A stretch of 64,000 nucleotides of DNA from CBDCFV01 sp963664625 (GTDB taxonomy: Bacteria; Chloroflexota; Dehalococcoidia; Lucifugimonadales; UBA3495): NCBI GenBank assembly GCA_963664625.1, contig OY761541.1, positions 1,736,001 through 1,800,000 of the forward strand, given 5' to 3'. Within the stretch, counting starts at the first letter, position 1. Each line of letters starts with the position of its first letter. The notes beneath the pieces are model-generated. The model did no database searches and had not been told where the DNA came from. It saw nothing but the letters and a program-made list of their open reading frames with translations. Positions 26,501 through 34,404 of the stretch are shown here, in pieces. Position numbers and translations under genes: made by a program.

Positions 26501-28600
26501 ACCCGGGTCTGCGTACTTGTCCACAATCTTGGCCAGGATGGCGTCGCGCAATTCCGCTGAACCGGCAATGAGGAGGGGCAGCGTGCCTTGTACGCCCTCC
26601 GGAGTATCAGTCCGGTCTTCAGACTCTCCAGTTCCTATATCGGTCCCGTCAAGGTAATCCGGCTTGTTCTTGGTATAAGTGAGGGCCAGTTGATTGATTT
26701 GGGCTTCAAAGCGGTCGTCATGGGCACTAATGGCATTGATGACCTGCCACACAGCCTTGTATGCGCTGCTGCTGACGGTCTCTTGCGCAGTAGCATGAGG
26801 AGCTTGGGCAATGGGCAGAATGATGTAGCCGAACTTCTTGTCCTCTGCTCGGCGCATCACCCTTCCCACTGCCTGCACCACGTCAATATCAGACTTGCGA
26901 GGATGAAGGAACAATATAGCGTCCAGGGACGGAACATCTATGCCTTCGGTCAAGCAGCGGGCATTTGACAGAATTTTGCATACGCCCTCACTGGGTTCTT
27001 CCCGCAGCCAAGCAAGGTGATTGGCACGTTCAAGAGCGTTTTGAGTACCGTCAACGTGTGCTACTGCGCATTTCAACAGATTGTCCGCACCCACTCCGGC
27101 CGCTCTGATGCAACCTTCGGTAACTTCCGGGAAATGCTCAGTGAAGAGTTCGGATTCTTTGATTCGGTTGCTGAAAGCGACGGCACGTTTGGCCGGTTGC
27201 GGGTCGTCGGTGAAGTCGAATCCGGAGGCTCCACGTTTTCCCAGTCCGTTCCAGCATCCAACCATGCGCGCGGCGTTGTCCATGTTTACGGGGTTGGAAC
27301 TGTCGGACAGAAGGTCATCCAAGTCAATGCCTACCTGCTCTTGGTCAACGTTGAATATGACGACCTTGTAGGGCGATAGTATTTCGAGTTCGATAGCGCG
27401 CCCGAATCCGAGGCGGTGAAACTCAGGCCCGTAAACATCCTCATTGTCCATGGAAGCTATCGTGAGCCGGTTTTCGTTGGCCTTGCGCTTGGCACGGTCG
27501 CCGTAAATTCGCGGTGTGGCGGTCATATATAGCCGCTTGTCCGCCGCCACAAAATCATTGTCGTGTACGCGCTGGAAGTTAGATTCGGATTCCCCTAGCA
27601 GGCTGGCCCCGGTGGTGCGGTGGGCCTCGTCGCAAATGATAAGTTCGAACTGGGGTAGCCCTGCTTGTTGCGCTTCCGACACCACGTCCAGAGATTGGTA
27701 GGTGGAGAAGACGGCCGTCATATACCCGTCGCGCTTGGCGGCATTGTACCGAGCAACCAAGTGGTCCGGGTTGGTCGAAGGGGTGTCTCTCAGGTCGTAG
27801 GGGGAAATGTCCTCGTCATCACTGGATCGTTTTCCGGCCCTGGTGTCGGAGCAGACGGCGAAAGTCTTGAGCGGTATGTCGGCGTCGTTGGCCCAGTCCA
27901 GTAGGGATTGGGACAGCAGGGAGATGGACGGCGTGAGGAACAGCACGGTTCCACCCACGCCAACCTGCCGCTCGGCGATGCGGAGGGCGGTGAAGGTCTT
28001 GCCGGTGCCGCAGGCCATAATCAGCTTGCCGCGGTCGTGCTGCTTCAACCCGTCAATGACCGCGTTCAGGGCTTCCTGTTGGTAGTCGCGCAAAGTCTTG
28101 GTGGGCCGCCGGAGAGCGCCGGAAGGATTGTCGAGATCGAAGGCGTTCCAATCAATGGAAGAGTTCTCGAAAATGTCGGGGCCCCAGCGGGTGACCGGCT
28201 TGGTGCGGGATTCCCGAATGGTGGCCTCGGCGTTGCGAGTCCAAATGTCGGTGGTCGCCACCATGATCCCGCTGGCGAATTGGATTGCACCGTAGGCCGT
28301 CAGGAATTTGTTGAGCTGCTCTAGGGCTATCGAGTTGTCTTCGCCATAGAACTTGCACTGGATAGCTATTAGGTCGCCGGTATCCCGTTCCTCGGCCACT
28401 AGGTCGATGCCGGTGTCATGCCGTCCGCCGTTGCCAGGCCAATCGACCCACAGCCAAACTTTTGCGAAGCGTTCCGACTGCGCCTTGTCTTGCTCCAGGA
28501 ACGCCTTGACCAGGCGCTCGAAGCTGCGCCCTTTCTCTACCGTGCTTTGACTATCGGTGGCCAGTTCATGCAGAACATTGCGGAATGTTCGAGCAGACAT
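23501..28600 (-). CDS. Single-polypeptide restriction-modification helicase (type ISP/LlaGI-like)
   Basis: About 1699 residues from ATG 28600 (MSARTF); a longer frame from 28627 lacks a ribosome site. Domains in order, numbered from 28627: Mrr-like nuclease (GIDLVA near 73 and IQCKFYG near 91); superfamily 2 helicase (Walker A ACGTGKT near 206, DEAH near 331, MTATPR, then VQAVGRVMRR); helical coupler; gamma-class adenine methyltransferase (DPFVGTGTF near 894, NPPW near 1004); and a C-terminal target-recognition region. This is the layout of type ISP enzymes such as LlaGI and LlaBIII, which methylate one strand and cleave unmodified DNA after translocation, as phage defence. A small DUF7689-like gene was coupled downstream until an IS split it. 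Confidence 0.9.
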   Translation of the reverse strand: MSARTFRNVLHELATDSQSTVEKGRSFERLVKAFLEQDKAQSERFAKVWLWVDWPGNGGRHDTGIDLVAEERDTGDLIAIQCKFYGEDNSIALEQLNKFLTAYGAIQFASGIMVATTDIWTRNAEATIRESRTKPVTRWGPDIFENSSIDWNAFDLDNPSGALRRPTKTLRDYQQEALNAVIDGLKQHDRGKLIMACGTGKTFTALRIAERQVGVGGTVLFLTPSISLLSQSLLDWANDADIPLKTFAVCSDTRAGKRSSDDEDISPYDLRDTPSTNPDHLVARYNAAKRDGYMTAVFSTYQSLDVVSEAQQAGLPQFELIICDEAHRTTGASLLGESESNFQRVHDNDFVAADKRLYMTATPRIYGDRAKRKANENRLTIASMDNEDVYGPEFHRLGFGRAIELEILSPYKVVIFNVDQEQVGIDLDDLLSDSSNPVNMDNAARMVGCWNGLGKRGASGFDFTDDPQPAKRAVAFSNRIKESELFTEHFPEVTEGCIRAAGVGADNLLKCAVAHVDGTQNALERANHLAWLREEPSEGVCKILSNARCLTEGIDVPSLDAILFLHPRKSDIDVVQAVGRVMRRAEDKKFGYIILPIAQAPHATAQETVSSSAYKAVWQVINAISAHDDRFEAQINQLALTYTKNKPDYLDGTDIGTGESEDRTDTPEGVQGTLPLLIAGSAELRDAILAKIVDKYADPGYWEKWATDIREIARRHEARIRALLNRPDSDVRPVFDSFLTGLRHNLNDGITEDDAIGMLSQHLITKPVFDALFEDYAFAQSNPVSQAMQTTLESLQERGLEKETEGLENFYRDVRVCVQSITDAASKQKIIAELYQRFFKLALPDTAARLGIVYTPIEVVDYIIRSVEDVLNQEFGVSVSDEGVHVLDPFVGTGTFITRLLRSGLIRNEDLRRKYHGELHANDIMLLAYYVAAINIESTYHDLAELDEYSPFNGIVLTDTFQSYEEGDPMDEVLFPRNNERIERQKGLDIRVIVGNPPWSATNNRKYPTVDGQVQKHYAAPSETKHLSALYDPYVKAIRLASDRIQSSEHGGIVAFVTNGGFIDSNAFDGFRKAAAQEFHAIYCFNLRGDQRTAGEKSRQEGGKVFGQESRAGVAILLLVKKRSKSTGATIHYRDIGDYLNREAKLEILSGSRLATTDWQAITPDEHGDWISQRSQAFFTLIPLTLDDPNHAIAPIFNQKTQGIKTNRDPWCYNSSDRGLRDNIQRSVDFYNGNVDEFVQTGPRGSAKERDAQARDFVKQDPRLFHWDYGNYRDLANGTLYAVEEEGFRVSLYRPFFKQRAYMDRTLNNSVYRMPEVYPSVSTKNLGIYVRGHGSPAPFSVLMTDCITDLAFAGSWNGASSYLARYRYIPAQALTRPPDPDNPELERVSNVNPAALAQFREYYNDEDITEDDLFYYTYGVLHSQQWREKFADDLSKSAARIPMAASAEDFYAFTAAGRELAELHVNYEAVEPYPLLESYGEGWNPDAPDAYRVEKMAYVGKARYPDRTAIVCNANITLSGIPLQAHEYQLGSRSALDWLVDRYQVKTDSKSGITNDPNEWATEHGQPRYIIDLVKRVTAVSLRTVEIVNGLPYLRFDDDAELPPPDPEVFRQLADRWAEETVYLSNPRQIARHPAHQEILDMGIAAVPLILKRLQDRGGRWFSTLRSITAADPVPPQDRGNVPAMTAAWLEWGKRNGYA

Positions 28601-28797
28601 TTGCTCCCCCGGTATAGGGTAGACCATGCTGATTTGGTGGAAGATAATAGCAAACGTGCCAGACTGCGAAAACTCGGTTTGGTTCAGGTGGTATCAGTGG
28701 TGTCGCCGAGATAACCTTGAGATTAGAGTTCCAACACGAAATGCCCGTCAATTTGTAGCGGTCAGGCAAGTAGGTTAGATATAGGGTCCTCTGAAGC

Positions 28798-29415
28798 TCA
28801 CTGGGGCCAAGTCCACCGGAAATTGGCGTAGTGGGCGTTCCTGCCCGTATTGTCCCAAGTCATGCCGTGGTCGTCGTAGGTGCTGCCGGTGCCCCGGGCC
28901 AGGGCCAGCTCACTGTTCACCGGGTGGCCGGTGTTGTTCAGTCGCATCACCGCTCGCCGGCGTCCGGCGGTAATGCCTTCGATAGCCATGGCGATGATGT
29001 TGGGAATGGACGCGCGGCGGGTCATGGCCACGGACTCGTAGGTGATGGGACAGTAGGTGACTCCCTTGAAGTCGGTGGTAAGCCGCATCCACCTTTCCAT
29101 CGGCCCGCCGATTTCACCCGAAAGAATCCTCTCGATGGCGTGCCGCTGGTCCTCGTTCGCCTGTTCGTCCACGTAAAACGCCGTGGTCCAGTTGCCCTCG
29201 CCCATGATGCCGGGAGTGTGGGCAGCCACCACGAAGTTCAGGCCGCCCAGGCTCACGCCGTTGTAATTCCCTTCTTCGATGTGAAAGGCAAACCCTACGT
29301 CGCAATGGCCTTCGGTCGGCGCCCCCGGGGGCACCGGGATGACGCAAGGGCACAAAATCTCGCAGTTGCAGTTCTCGAAGTAGTCTCCCCTCAATTCCCA
29401 CGTTTCATTGACCAT
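28798..29415 (-). CDS. DUF1326 domain protein
   Basis: 205 residues. It begins WELRGDYFENCNCEILCPC, the Cys-rich start that defines DUF1326, followed by GHCDVGFAFHIEEGNYNGVSLGGLN and a C-terminal HGMTWDNTGRNAHYANFRW. The clustered cysteines at about 16-24 could bind a metal; the family's function is not established, though it often lies near membrane-protein or catabolic genes. It is divergent from the AGPS-like flavoenzyme gene, with about 145 bases between. Confidence 0.82.
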   Translation of the reverse strand: MVNETWELRGDYFENCNCEILCPCVIPVPPGAPTEGHCDVGFAFHIEEGNYNGVSLGGLNFVVAAHTPGIMGEGNWTTAFYVDEQANEDQRHAIERILSGEIGGPMERWMRLTTDFKGVTYCPITYESVAMTRRASIPNIIAMAIEGITAGRRRAVMRLNNTGHPVNSELALARGTGSTYDDHGMTWDNTGRNAHYANFRWTWPQ

Positions 29416-29560
29416 TGCGGCATTCCTTTCCCCAGCGTGGACTCTCTATTGACGGCAGTTTGAGTGTATTGAAAAGCCCCAATGGTGTCAAACCGGCGGG
29501 TTGTTATAATCTTGATGGTATATGAATTCCGGCTGGTGACGAATACGGAGGATAGCGGCT

Positions 29561-31159
29561 ATGGCAAGAAAGAGCTTCTGGGCATGGGGCTTGGAGGAAA
29601 CCGAACCCACGGACACCCAACGCAGGGAGACGGCTCGTTCCCTTTCCCAACAGTACGGTGTGCCGTTGGAGGCCCTGCCGGTGCCCAAGGACACGGACCT
29701 GGACCTGCGCAAGCCCAGAATTACGCCTCCCTCGAGCTTGGAAGCCATTTGCTCCACCGACACCCATGACCGGGCGGCCCATGCCTACGGCAGGAATTTT
29801 GTCGACAAGCTGCGGGCCTTCCGGTGCGAGTTTCCCAACCCTCCCGACGTCGTGGCATATCCCAAGAACGAAGACGACGTAGAGCGTTTGATGCACTGGT
29901 GCCAGGAAAACGGGTATGCTGTGATACCCTTCGGCGGAGGCAGCTCCACCGTCCACGGCATAGAGCCTGACCCCGAAGCCACTGGGGCGGTTACCATCGA
30001 CATGGGCCATCTGGACCGGGTGCTGGAGATTGACGATGTTTCCCGGTCGGCCCGGATACAGGCCGGTGTCTACGGACCCGCTTTGGAAAACCAGTTGCGG
30101 CCCCACGGATTCACCCTGAGACACTTCCCCCAAAGCTTCGAGTTTTCATCGCTTGGGGGCTGGATCGCCACCCGGTCGGGCGGCCACTACGCCACCAACC
30201 ATACGCACATTGACGATTTCGTCGAGTCGGTCCGGGTGCTGACGCCATCCGGAATGCTCGAAACAAGGCGGCTGCCGGGCAGCGGCGCTGGGCCAAGCCC
30301 GGACCGGCTGATTCTGGGCAGCGAAGGCACATTGGGCATCATCACCGAGGCTTGGATGCGGATTCAGGCCCGCCCCAGGTTCCGGGCCTCTGCCGGAGTC
30401 AATTTCCCCACGTTCGAAGCCGGCTGGAACGGGGCGCGCCAGATTGTGCAGGCAAAGCTGTGGCCGGCCAACTGCCGCCTGCTGGACCCGGGCGAGGCCA
30501 GGACGGCTGCGGGCCTGGACGGGACCCAGTCCCTGCTGGTCATCGGCTTCGAGTCGGCTGAAGTGCCCCAAGGGGAGTTCATACAGGAGGCCGTAGCCAT
30601 AGCCAGGGACGCCGGCGGACAAGTGGACGAAGACAGCATCCTGGTGTCGGGCGAAGAGGCAAGGGCCACTGGACGGCAGGGGTCTGTTGGGGCTTGGAGA
30701 GACTCGTTCATCAACGCGCCGTACAACCGGAATGTGACCACCGGGTTCGGCTTGGTGGAGGATACGCTGGAGACCGCCGTAACCTGGGACCAGTGGCCCA
30801 AGCTGGACGCAGCGGTCAGGGACGCCATCCAGGATGTGCTGGACCGCCTTTGCGGAGGAGGTACGGTGACCTGCCGGTTCACCCACGTATACACCGACGG
30901 CCCAGCCCCCTACTATACCTTCGTAGGCTACGGCCCTCGGGGCGGAGAGATAGAGGCCCACGACGCTATAAAAGAGGCGGCGTCGGACGCCATAATTGCC
31001 AACGGGGGCACCATCACCCACCATCATGCGGTGGGGCGGCTACACAAGCCGTGGTACAACCAAGAGAACGCCGGTCTGTTCATCCATGCCCTGCGGGCAG
31101 CAAAACGGGCAGTGGACCCCGGGGGGATTATGAATCCCGGAGTGCTGGTAGACCCATAA
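29561..31159 (+). CDS. FAD-linked oxidase, alkyl-DHAP synthase-like
   Basis: 532 residues. VAO/PCMH-type FAD domain: PDVVAYPKNEDDVERLMHWC (about 90-110), then IPFGGGSSTVHG (about 123-134) as the FAD pyrophosphate loop, and GSEGTLGIITEAWM near 250-265. The C-terminal half contains the HHHAVGRLHKPWY sequence (about 487-499), matching the His-triplet active site of alkyldihydroxyacetonephosphate synthase. The family also includes D-lactate/glycolate dehydrogenases, so ether-lipid synthesis is possible but not assured. TATAAT at 29505-29510 is a possible -10 element about 50 bases upstream. Confidence 0.85.
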   Translation: MARKSFWAWGLEETEPTDTQRRETARSLSQQYGVPLEALPVPKDTDLDLRKPRITPPSSLEAICSTDTHDRAAHAYGRNFVDKLRAFRCEFPNPPDVVAYPKNEDDVERLMHWCQENGYAVIPFGGGSSTVHGIEPDPEATGAVTIDMGHLDRVLEIDDVSRSARIQAGVYGPALENQLRPHGFTLRHFPQSFEFSSLGGWIATRSGGHYATNHTHIDDFVESVRVLTPSGMLETRRLPGSGAGPSPDRLILGSEGTLGIITEAWMRIQARPRFRASAGVNFPTFEAGWNGARQIVQAKLWPANCRLLDPGEARTAAGLDGTQSLLVIGFESAEVPQGEFIQEAVAIARDAGGQVDEDSILVSGEEARATGRQGSVGAWRDSFINAPYNRNVTTGFGLVEDTLETAVTWDQWPKLDAAVRDAIQDVLDRLCGGGTVTCRFTHVYTDGPAPYYTFVGYGPRGGEIEAHDAIKEAASDAIIANGGTITHHHAVGRLHKPWYNQENAGLFIHALRAAKRAVDPGGIMNPGVLVDP

Positions 31160-31313
31160 AGCAGTCCCTCAACCCTTCAACACGTAACTCCGGTCTTGGG
31201 ATGGAAAACGGGGCCATGAGTCACGATTGATCAAATAACGCGTCTATGCGAGTTACTTGAATCGTGCGGCATACGCTATTATGTAATGTAGTGATGAGTT
31301 TGGGAGGTGGTAA

Positions 31314-31523
31314 ATGGACTCTATCGAAGTCGCGGCCAGGTTTACGTTAGCGATCATGGACAAGTCCAAGCGAGGGCGGGGCGACGAGGCTCTCTCACTA
31401 CAGTACGTCAATACTTTCACCGAAGTGCTGACCCTTCTGAAAGAGTACGCGGGCCCAATGCTGGACCCGCCCCGGCGCTCAAGGGACATGTCGGAGATTT
31501 TCCCACTGACCCATCAAGGTTAA
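31314..31523 (+). CDS. Small hypothetical protein (69 aa)
   Basis: MDSIEVAARFTLAIMDKSKRGR begins a soluble, mostly helical protein, preceded by a good GGGAGGTGGTAA ribosome site. A middle helix TFTEVLTLLKEYAGPML is followed by a Pro-rich basic tail. It is not recognised. A TATTAT box at about 31277 is a possible promoter. The ribosome site and composition argue that it is real. Confidence 0.5.
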   Translation: MDSIEVAARFTLAIMDKSKRGRGDEALSLQYVNTFTEVLTLLKEYAGPMLDPPRRSRDMSEIFPLTHQG

Positions 31524-31590
31524 AAGGGCTTTCAACGAGGAACCATCCGTAAGGGACTATCCGAAAACTTGGCCCACTGCCCACTCAGTC

Positions 31591-31612
31591 ATTCCCGCGA
31601 AGGCGGGAATCC
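31591..31612. repeat. dRS3-like palindromic repeat
   Basis: ATTCCCGCGAAGGCGGGAAT followed by CC, in the 224-base gap between the small ORF and the convergent LLM gene. Nothing else was recognised in that gap. Confidence 0.7.
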
Positions 31613-31747
31613 AGAACGCCGGCAGCCAGTCACGTTTTCCCCTCAAGGCGAGCAAGCCTCAAGGAGGTAGATCCTTGAGGCCCGCTGAAGGTCGTTGCAC
31701 CAACCGGCTTGGCCGATTGTAATTGACGGAGACGCCATCCGGGTTGG

Positions 31748-32926
31748 CTAGTTCCCGGACTTCTCAAACGCGGGAATGACCTCTTTACCGAACAGTTCGA
31801 TGGACTCCATTACCTTCTCGTGAGGGATGGTCTCGGTCTGCATGATGAGCATGCACTGGTCGACGCCGATGTCCTCGTACATCTGCACAGTCTTGATGCA
31901 GCTTTCCGGGTTCCCGGCGATGATGACGCCGCGGTCCGACAGGGTGTTGGCGTCCAGTTGGGCTATGGCGGCCCGGGCGGCGCCGGGGCCTGCGTCCAAT
32001 GAAATTCCAGCCTCGGCTGCTTGGGCTTGATGGGCCTCGTCGGACTGGCGCAGCCACCGCCCGAAGTCAGCCTGCAAGTGGTCGGGAATGCCGCCCCAAG
32101 CCTCCAGCAACTCTTCGTAGGCACCAATACGGCCTTGAATGTAGGGCTTGTCCGGGCCGAAGAAGGTCTTCATAGATTCGGCGGCCAACTCCTTGGCCTC
32201 CTGGTCGTCCTTCCCGCAGAACGAGTGGACGTTGTTGCCCCAGAAGTCGTTGACGAAAGCGCCCACCGGGTCGGCGTCCTTGATGGCGTCTCGGTATACC
32301 TTGACGTGCTCGGCCAGGACATCCACGGCGTAGGAGGCGGAGGACAGCACGCCGATGCCCTTCTGGGCCGCCAGCCGGAAGCTCTCCGTCTGTGTGCAGG
32401 CCAGGTACATCCGCGGGTGGGGCTTCTGGTACATCCTGGGCAACACGCGGCGCGTGGGCACGTTCCAGAACTTTCCTTCCCAGGAAAACTCGTCGGCCTG
32501 CCAGATTTGAGGCAGCATCCTGATGGCTTCGTCCCAGCGGTCCCGGGTCTCCCTCGGGTCAATGCCCTGGCCCATCTGCTCGTAGGCGTTGGACCTGCCG
32601 GTGCCAAACTCCACCCGGCCGTCGGTCAACTGGTCCACCATGGCCGCCCGTTCCGCTATCCGCACGGGGTGGTGATTTGGGAGGATGGACACGCCGAAAC
32701 CGATGCGGATGTTCTTGGTGCGCTGGCTCAAAGCACCGAACAGCACTTCCGGGCAGGGAGAGCCGGAGAAGCCCATCAGGAAGTGGTGCTCCACAAACCA
32801 AAGGTTGTGGAACCCGACCTTGTCAGCCAGTTCGCACTGGTCCAGGGTCTCCTTGTACAGGGCATTCCAGTCCACGTCGTTTCCCTCGAAGGGTCGCTGG
32901 GCTTCGTATAACAGTCCGAACTTCAT
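31748..32926 (-). CDS. LLM class flavin-dependent oxidoreductase (LuxA-like)
   Basis: 392 residues. MKFGLLYEAQRPFEGNDVDW at the start, LWFVEHHF at about 42-49 and DQLTDGRVEFGTGRSN at about 99-114 place it in the alkanal-monooxygenase/LuxA-like group with the enzyme at 6378. The C-terminal half has GVGS-like IAGNPESCIKTVQMYEDIGVDQCMLIMQ strand-helix elements of the barrel. The substrate is unknown; reduced FMN is the usual cofactor of this subgroup. It is divergent from the F420-type LLM gene at 33207 with 280 bases between; AGTATA at 33038-33043 (TATACT on the minus strand) may be its -10 box. Confidence 0.88.
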   Translation of the reverse strand: MKFGLLYEAQRPFEGNDVDWNALYKETLDQCELADKVGFHNLWFVEHHFLMGFSGSPCPEVLFGALSQRTKNIRIGFGVSILPNHHPVRIAERAAMVDQLTDGRVEFGTGRSNAYEQMGQGIDPRETRDRWDEAIRMLPQIWQADEFSWEGKFWNVPTRRVLPRMYQKPHPRMYLACTQTESFRLAAQKGIGVLSSASYAVDVLAEHVKVYRDAIKDADPVGAFVNDFWGNNVHSFCGKDDQEAKELAAESMKTFFGPDKPYIQGRIGAYEELLEAWGGIPDHLQADFGRWLRQSDEAHQAQAAEAGISLDAGPGAARAAIAQLDANTLSDRGVIIAGNPESCIKTVQMYEDIGVDQCMLIMQTETIPHEKVMESIELFGKEVIPAFEKSGN

Positions 32927-33206
32927 CTCGTCTCTCCGGTATCAGAATAAGACAAACGGGGCGCCGCTATGGGAATACAAGTTGTTGCCGCCTTGCCGAA
33001 ACACAAGGCCGTTCGATTGGCGGCTGAAGCTAGGCGTAGTATAACTTACATGTCCAGCGTCCGAAACAACGATTGGGCGGTTGACTCGCCAAGGCGCAAG
33101 CCGTGATACTGGCGGTGGACAATCCCGGAAGGCGTTGCGTTGCGGGTAACCGGAAAACGGGCACGCAGGCCGCAGAACCCCGATTCAACCCGGCAAGGAG
33201 ACGAAA

Positions 33207-34073
33207 ATGCGACTAGGAGCGATATTCCCCCAGACAGAGATTGGAGCGGACCCGGTGGGGGTACGCGACTTTGTACAGGCGGCGGAGTCGATGGGCTACC
33301 AACATTTGCTGGTGTTCGACCATGTGCTGGGCGCAGACCCCAGCCACCATGCTCCTTGGGACCGGCCCTACAGCCAGCACGACATGTTCCACGAGCCCTT
33401 TGTGCTGTTCGGCTATCTGGCAGCGCTCACGGAGACCATCGAGATGACCACGGGCGTGTTGATTCTGGGCCAGCGGCAAACGGCGCTGGTGGCCAAGCAG
33501 GCAGCTGAGGTGGATGTTCTGACAGGGGGCCGGTTGCGGTTGGGCATTGGCGTCGGCTGGAACCACGTGGAGTACGAAGCCTTGGGCGAAAGCTTCCGCA
33601 ACCGGGGCAGGCGCAGCGAGGAGCAGATAGAGCTGATGCGGGCCTTGTGGACGGAGGAAGTCATTAACTACGAGGGGCGTTACCACCGGGTGACCCACGC
33701 CGGGATAAATCCCCTGCCGGTGCAGAGACCCATTCCCGTCTGGTTCGGCGGCGGGGCGCCTCAGGTCGTGAAGCGCATCGGGAGGATGGGCGACGGCTGG
33801 TTTCCCCAGTTCCAGCCAGACAGCGAAGGCGCCGAACGCATCGCCGAAATGCGGCAGTACGCCACGGATGCGGGGCGAGACCCGATGAGCATCGGAATAG
33901 AGGGACGTCTCAACACCGCCGACGGCGACCCCGACTCGTGGAACAAGGGCGCCACCGCATGGGAAGAGGTCGGCGCAACGCACCTGTCGATAAACACCAT
34001 GCGGGCCGGGCTGAAGGGCCCAGACCAGCACATAGACGCCATACGCCGGTTCAAAGAGGCGGTGTCGGGCTGA
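33207..34073 (+). CDS. F420-type LLM class oxidoreductase (Rv2161c-like)
   Basis: 288 residues, aligning end to end with the product of 13620-14510: IFPQTEIGADPVGVRDFVQAAE, FDHVLGADPSHHAP, QTALVAKQAAEVDVLTGGRLRLGIGVGWN and PVQRPIPVWFGGGAP are shared. AAGGAGACGAAA precedes the ATG. It is an F420-dependent luciferase-like enzyme by family; the substrate is unknown. Its last 48 bases (34025-34072) occur again at 36621-36668 on the far side of the restriction-modification cassette, so this 3' end marks the junction of an inserted segment. Confidence 0.9.
   Translation: MRLGAIFPQTEIGADPVGVRDFVQAAESMGYQHLLVFDHVLGADPSHHAPWDRPYSQHDMFHEPFVLFGYLAALTETIEMTTGVLILGQRQTALVAKQAAEVDVLTGGRLRLGIGVGWNHVEYEALGESFRNRGRRSEEQIELMRALWTEEVINYEGRYHRVTHAGINPLPVQRPIPVWFGGGAPQVVKRIGRMGDGWFPQFQPDSEGAERIAEMRQYATDAGRDPMSIGIEGRLNTADGDPDSWNKGATAWEEVGATHLSINTMRAGLKGPDQHIDAIRRFKEAVSG
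34025..34072 (+). repeat. Left copy of a 48-bp direct repeat flanking the R-M cassette
   Basis: The coding end of the LLM gene. It matches 36621-36668 at 46 of 48 bases (differences at the 12th and 44th positions), in the same orientation. The repeats bracket 2.5 kb carrying the methylase and nuclease genes, an attachment-site-like arrangement, although no integrase gene is present between them. Confidence 0.85.
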
Positions 34074-34109
34074 TGTTGATCTGGGCCGCACATATGCTGA
34101 TATGGAAGG

Positions 34110-34148
34110 TCTGGTCCCAAGCCACACCATCTCTAGCTTGGGACCAGA
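34110..34148. repeat. Perfect 13-bp inverted repeat with 13-base loop
   Basis: TCTGGTCCCAAGC (34110-34122) is the exact reverse complement of GCTTGGGACCAGA (34136-34148). It is 37 bases after the LLM stop. With no T-run it is not a typical terminator; it may be a rho-dependent end, an operator or an element end. Confidence 0.75.
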
Positions 34149-34324
34149 AGACAGGCATGAGGCTTGGAGAGACAATTACATAGATACGCTGGCGGTGGCT
34201 GCGGCAATCGCGCACCGCCATAATGTTTACCACACTCATTGCCGGGCTATTTGAGCGTGGCTTAATGGGCACAGGTAGGCGGAGTTAGATTATATTCGAG
34301 GTCTATCTTACTGACAGTAGCTTA

Positions 34325-34347
34325 TACCAGAGGAACTTACTGGTATG
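34325..34347. promoter_or_regulatory. Operator-like inverted repeat before the methylase gene
   Basis: ATACCAG (34325-34331) and CTGGTAT (34341-34347) are exact inverted copies 9 bases apart, just upstream of the likely -10. Type II methylase genes are often self-regulated at such sites; no separate controller gene is seen here. Confidence 0.4.
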
Positions 34348-34404
34348 GTATAGTGCGCGGCGTAAAATATAACCATATACCGCAGCCAGGCAGGAACAGG
34401 TCAT

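Larger units (their letters stand above)
34074..34404. other. Non-coding gap at the left edge of the R-M cassette
   Basis: 331 bases without a gene, AT-richer than the flanks. It holds a perfect 13-bp inverted repeat (34110-34148), an operator-like inverted repeat ATACCAG/CTGGTAT (34325-34347) and a TAAAAT box at 34363-34368 that could be the -10 of the methylase promoter. Confidence 0.55.
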
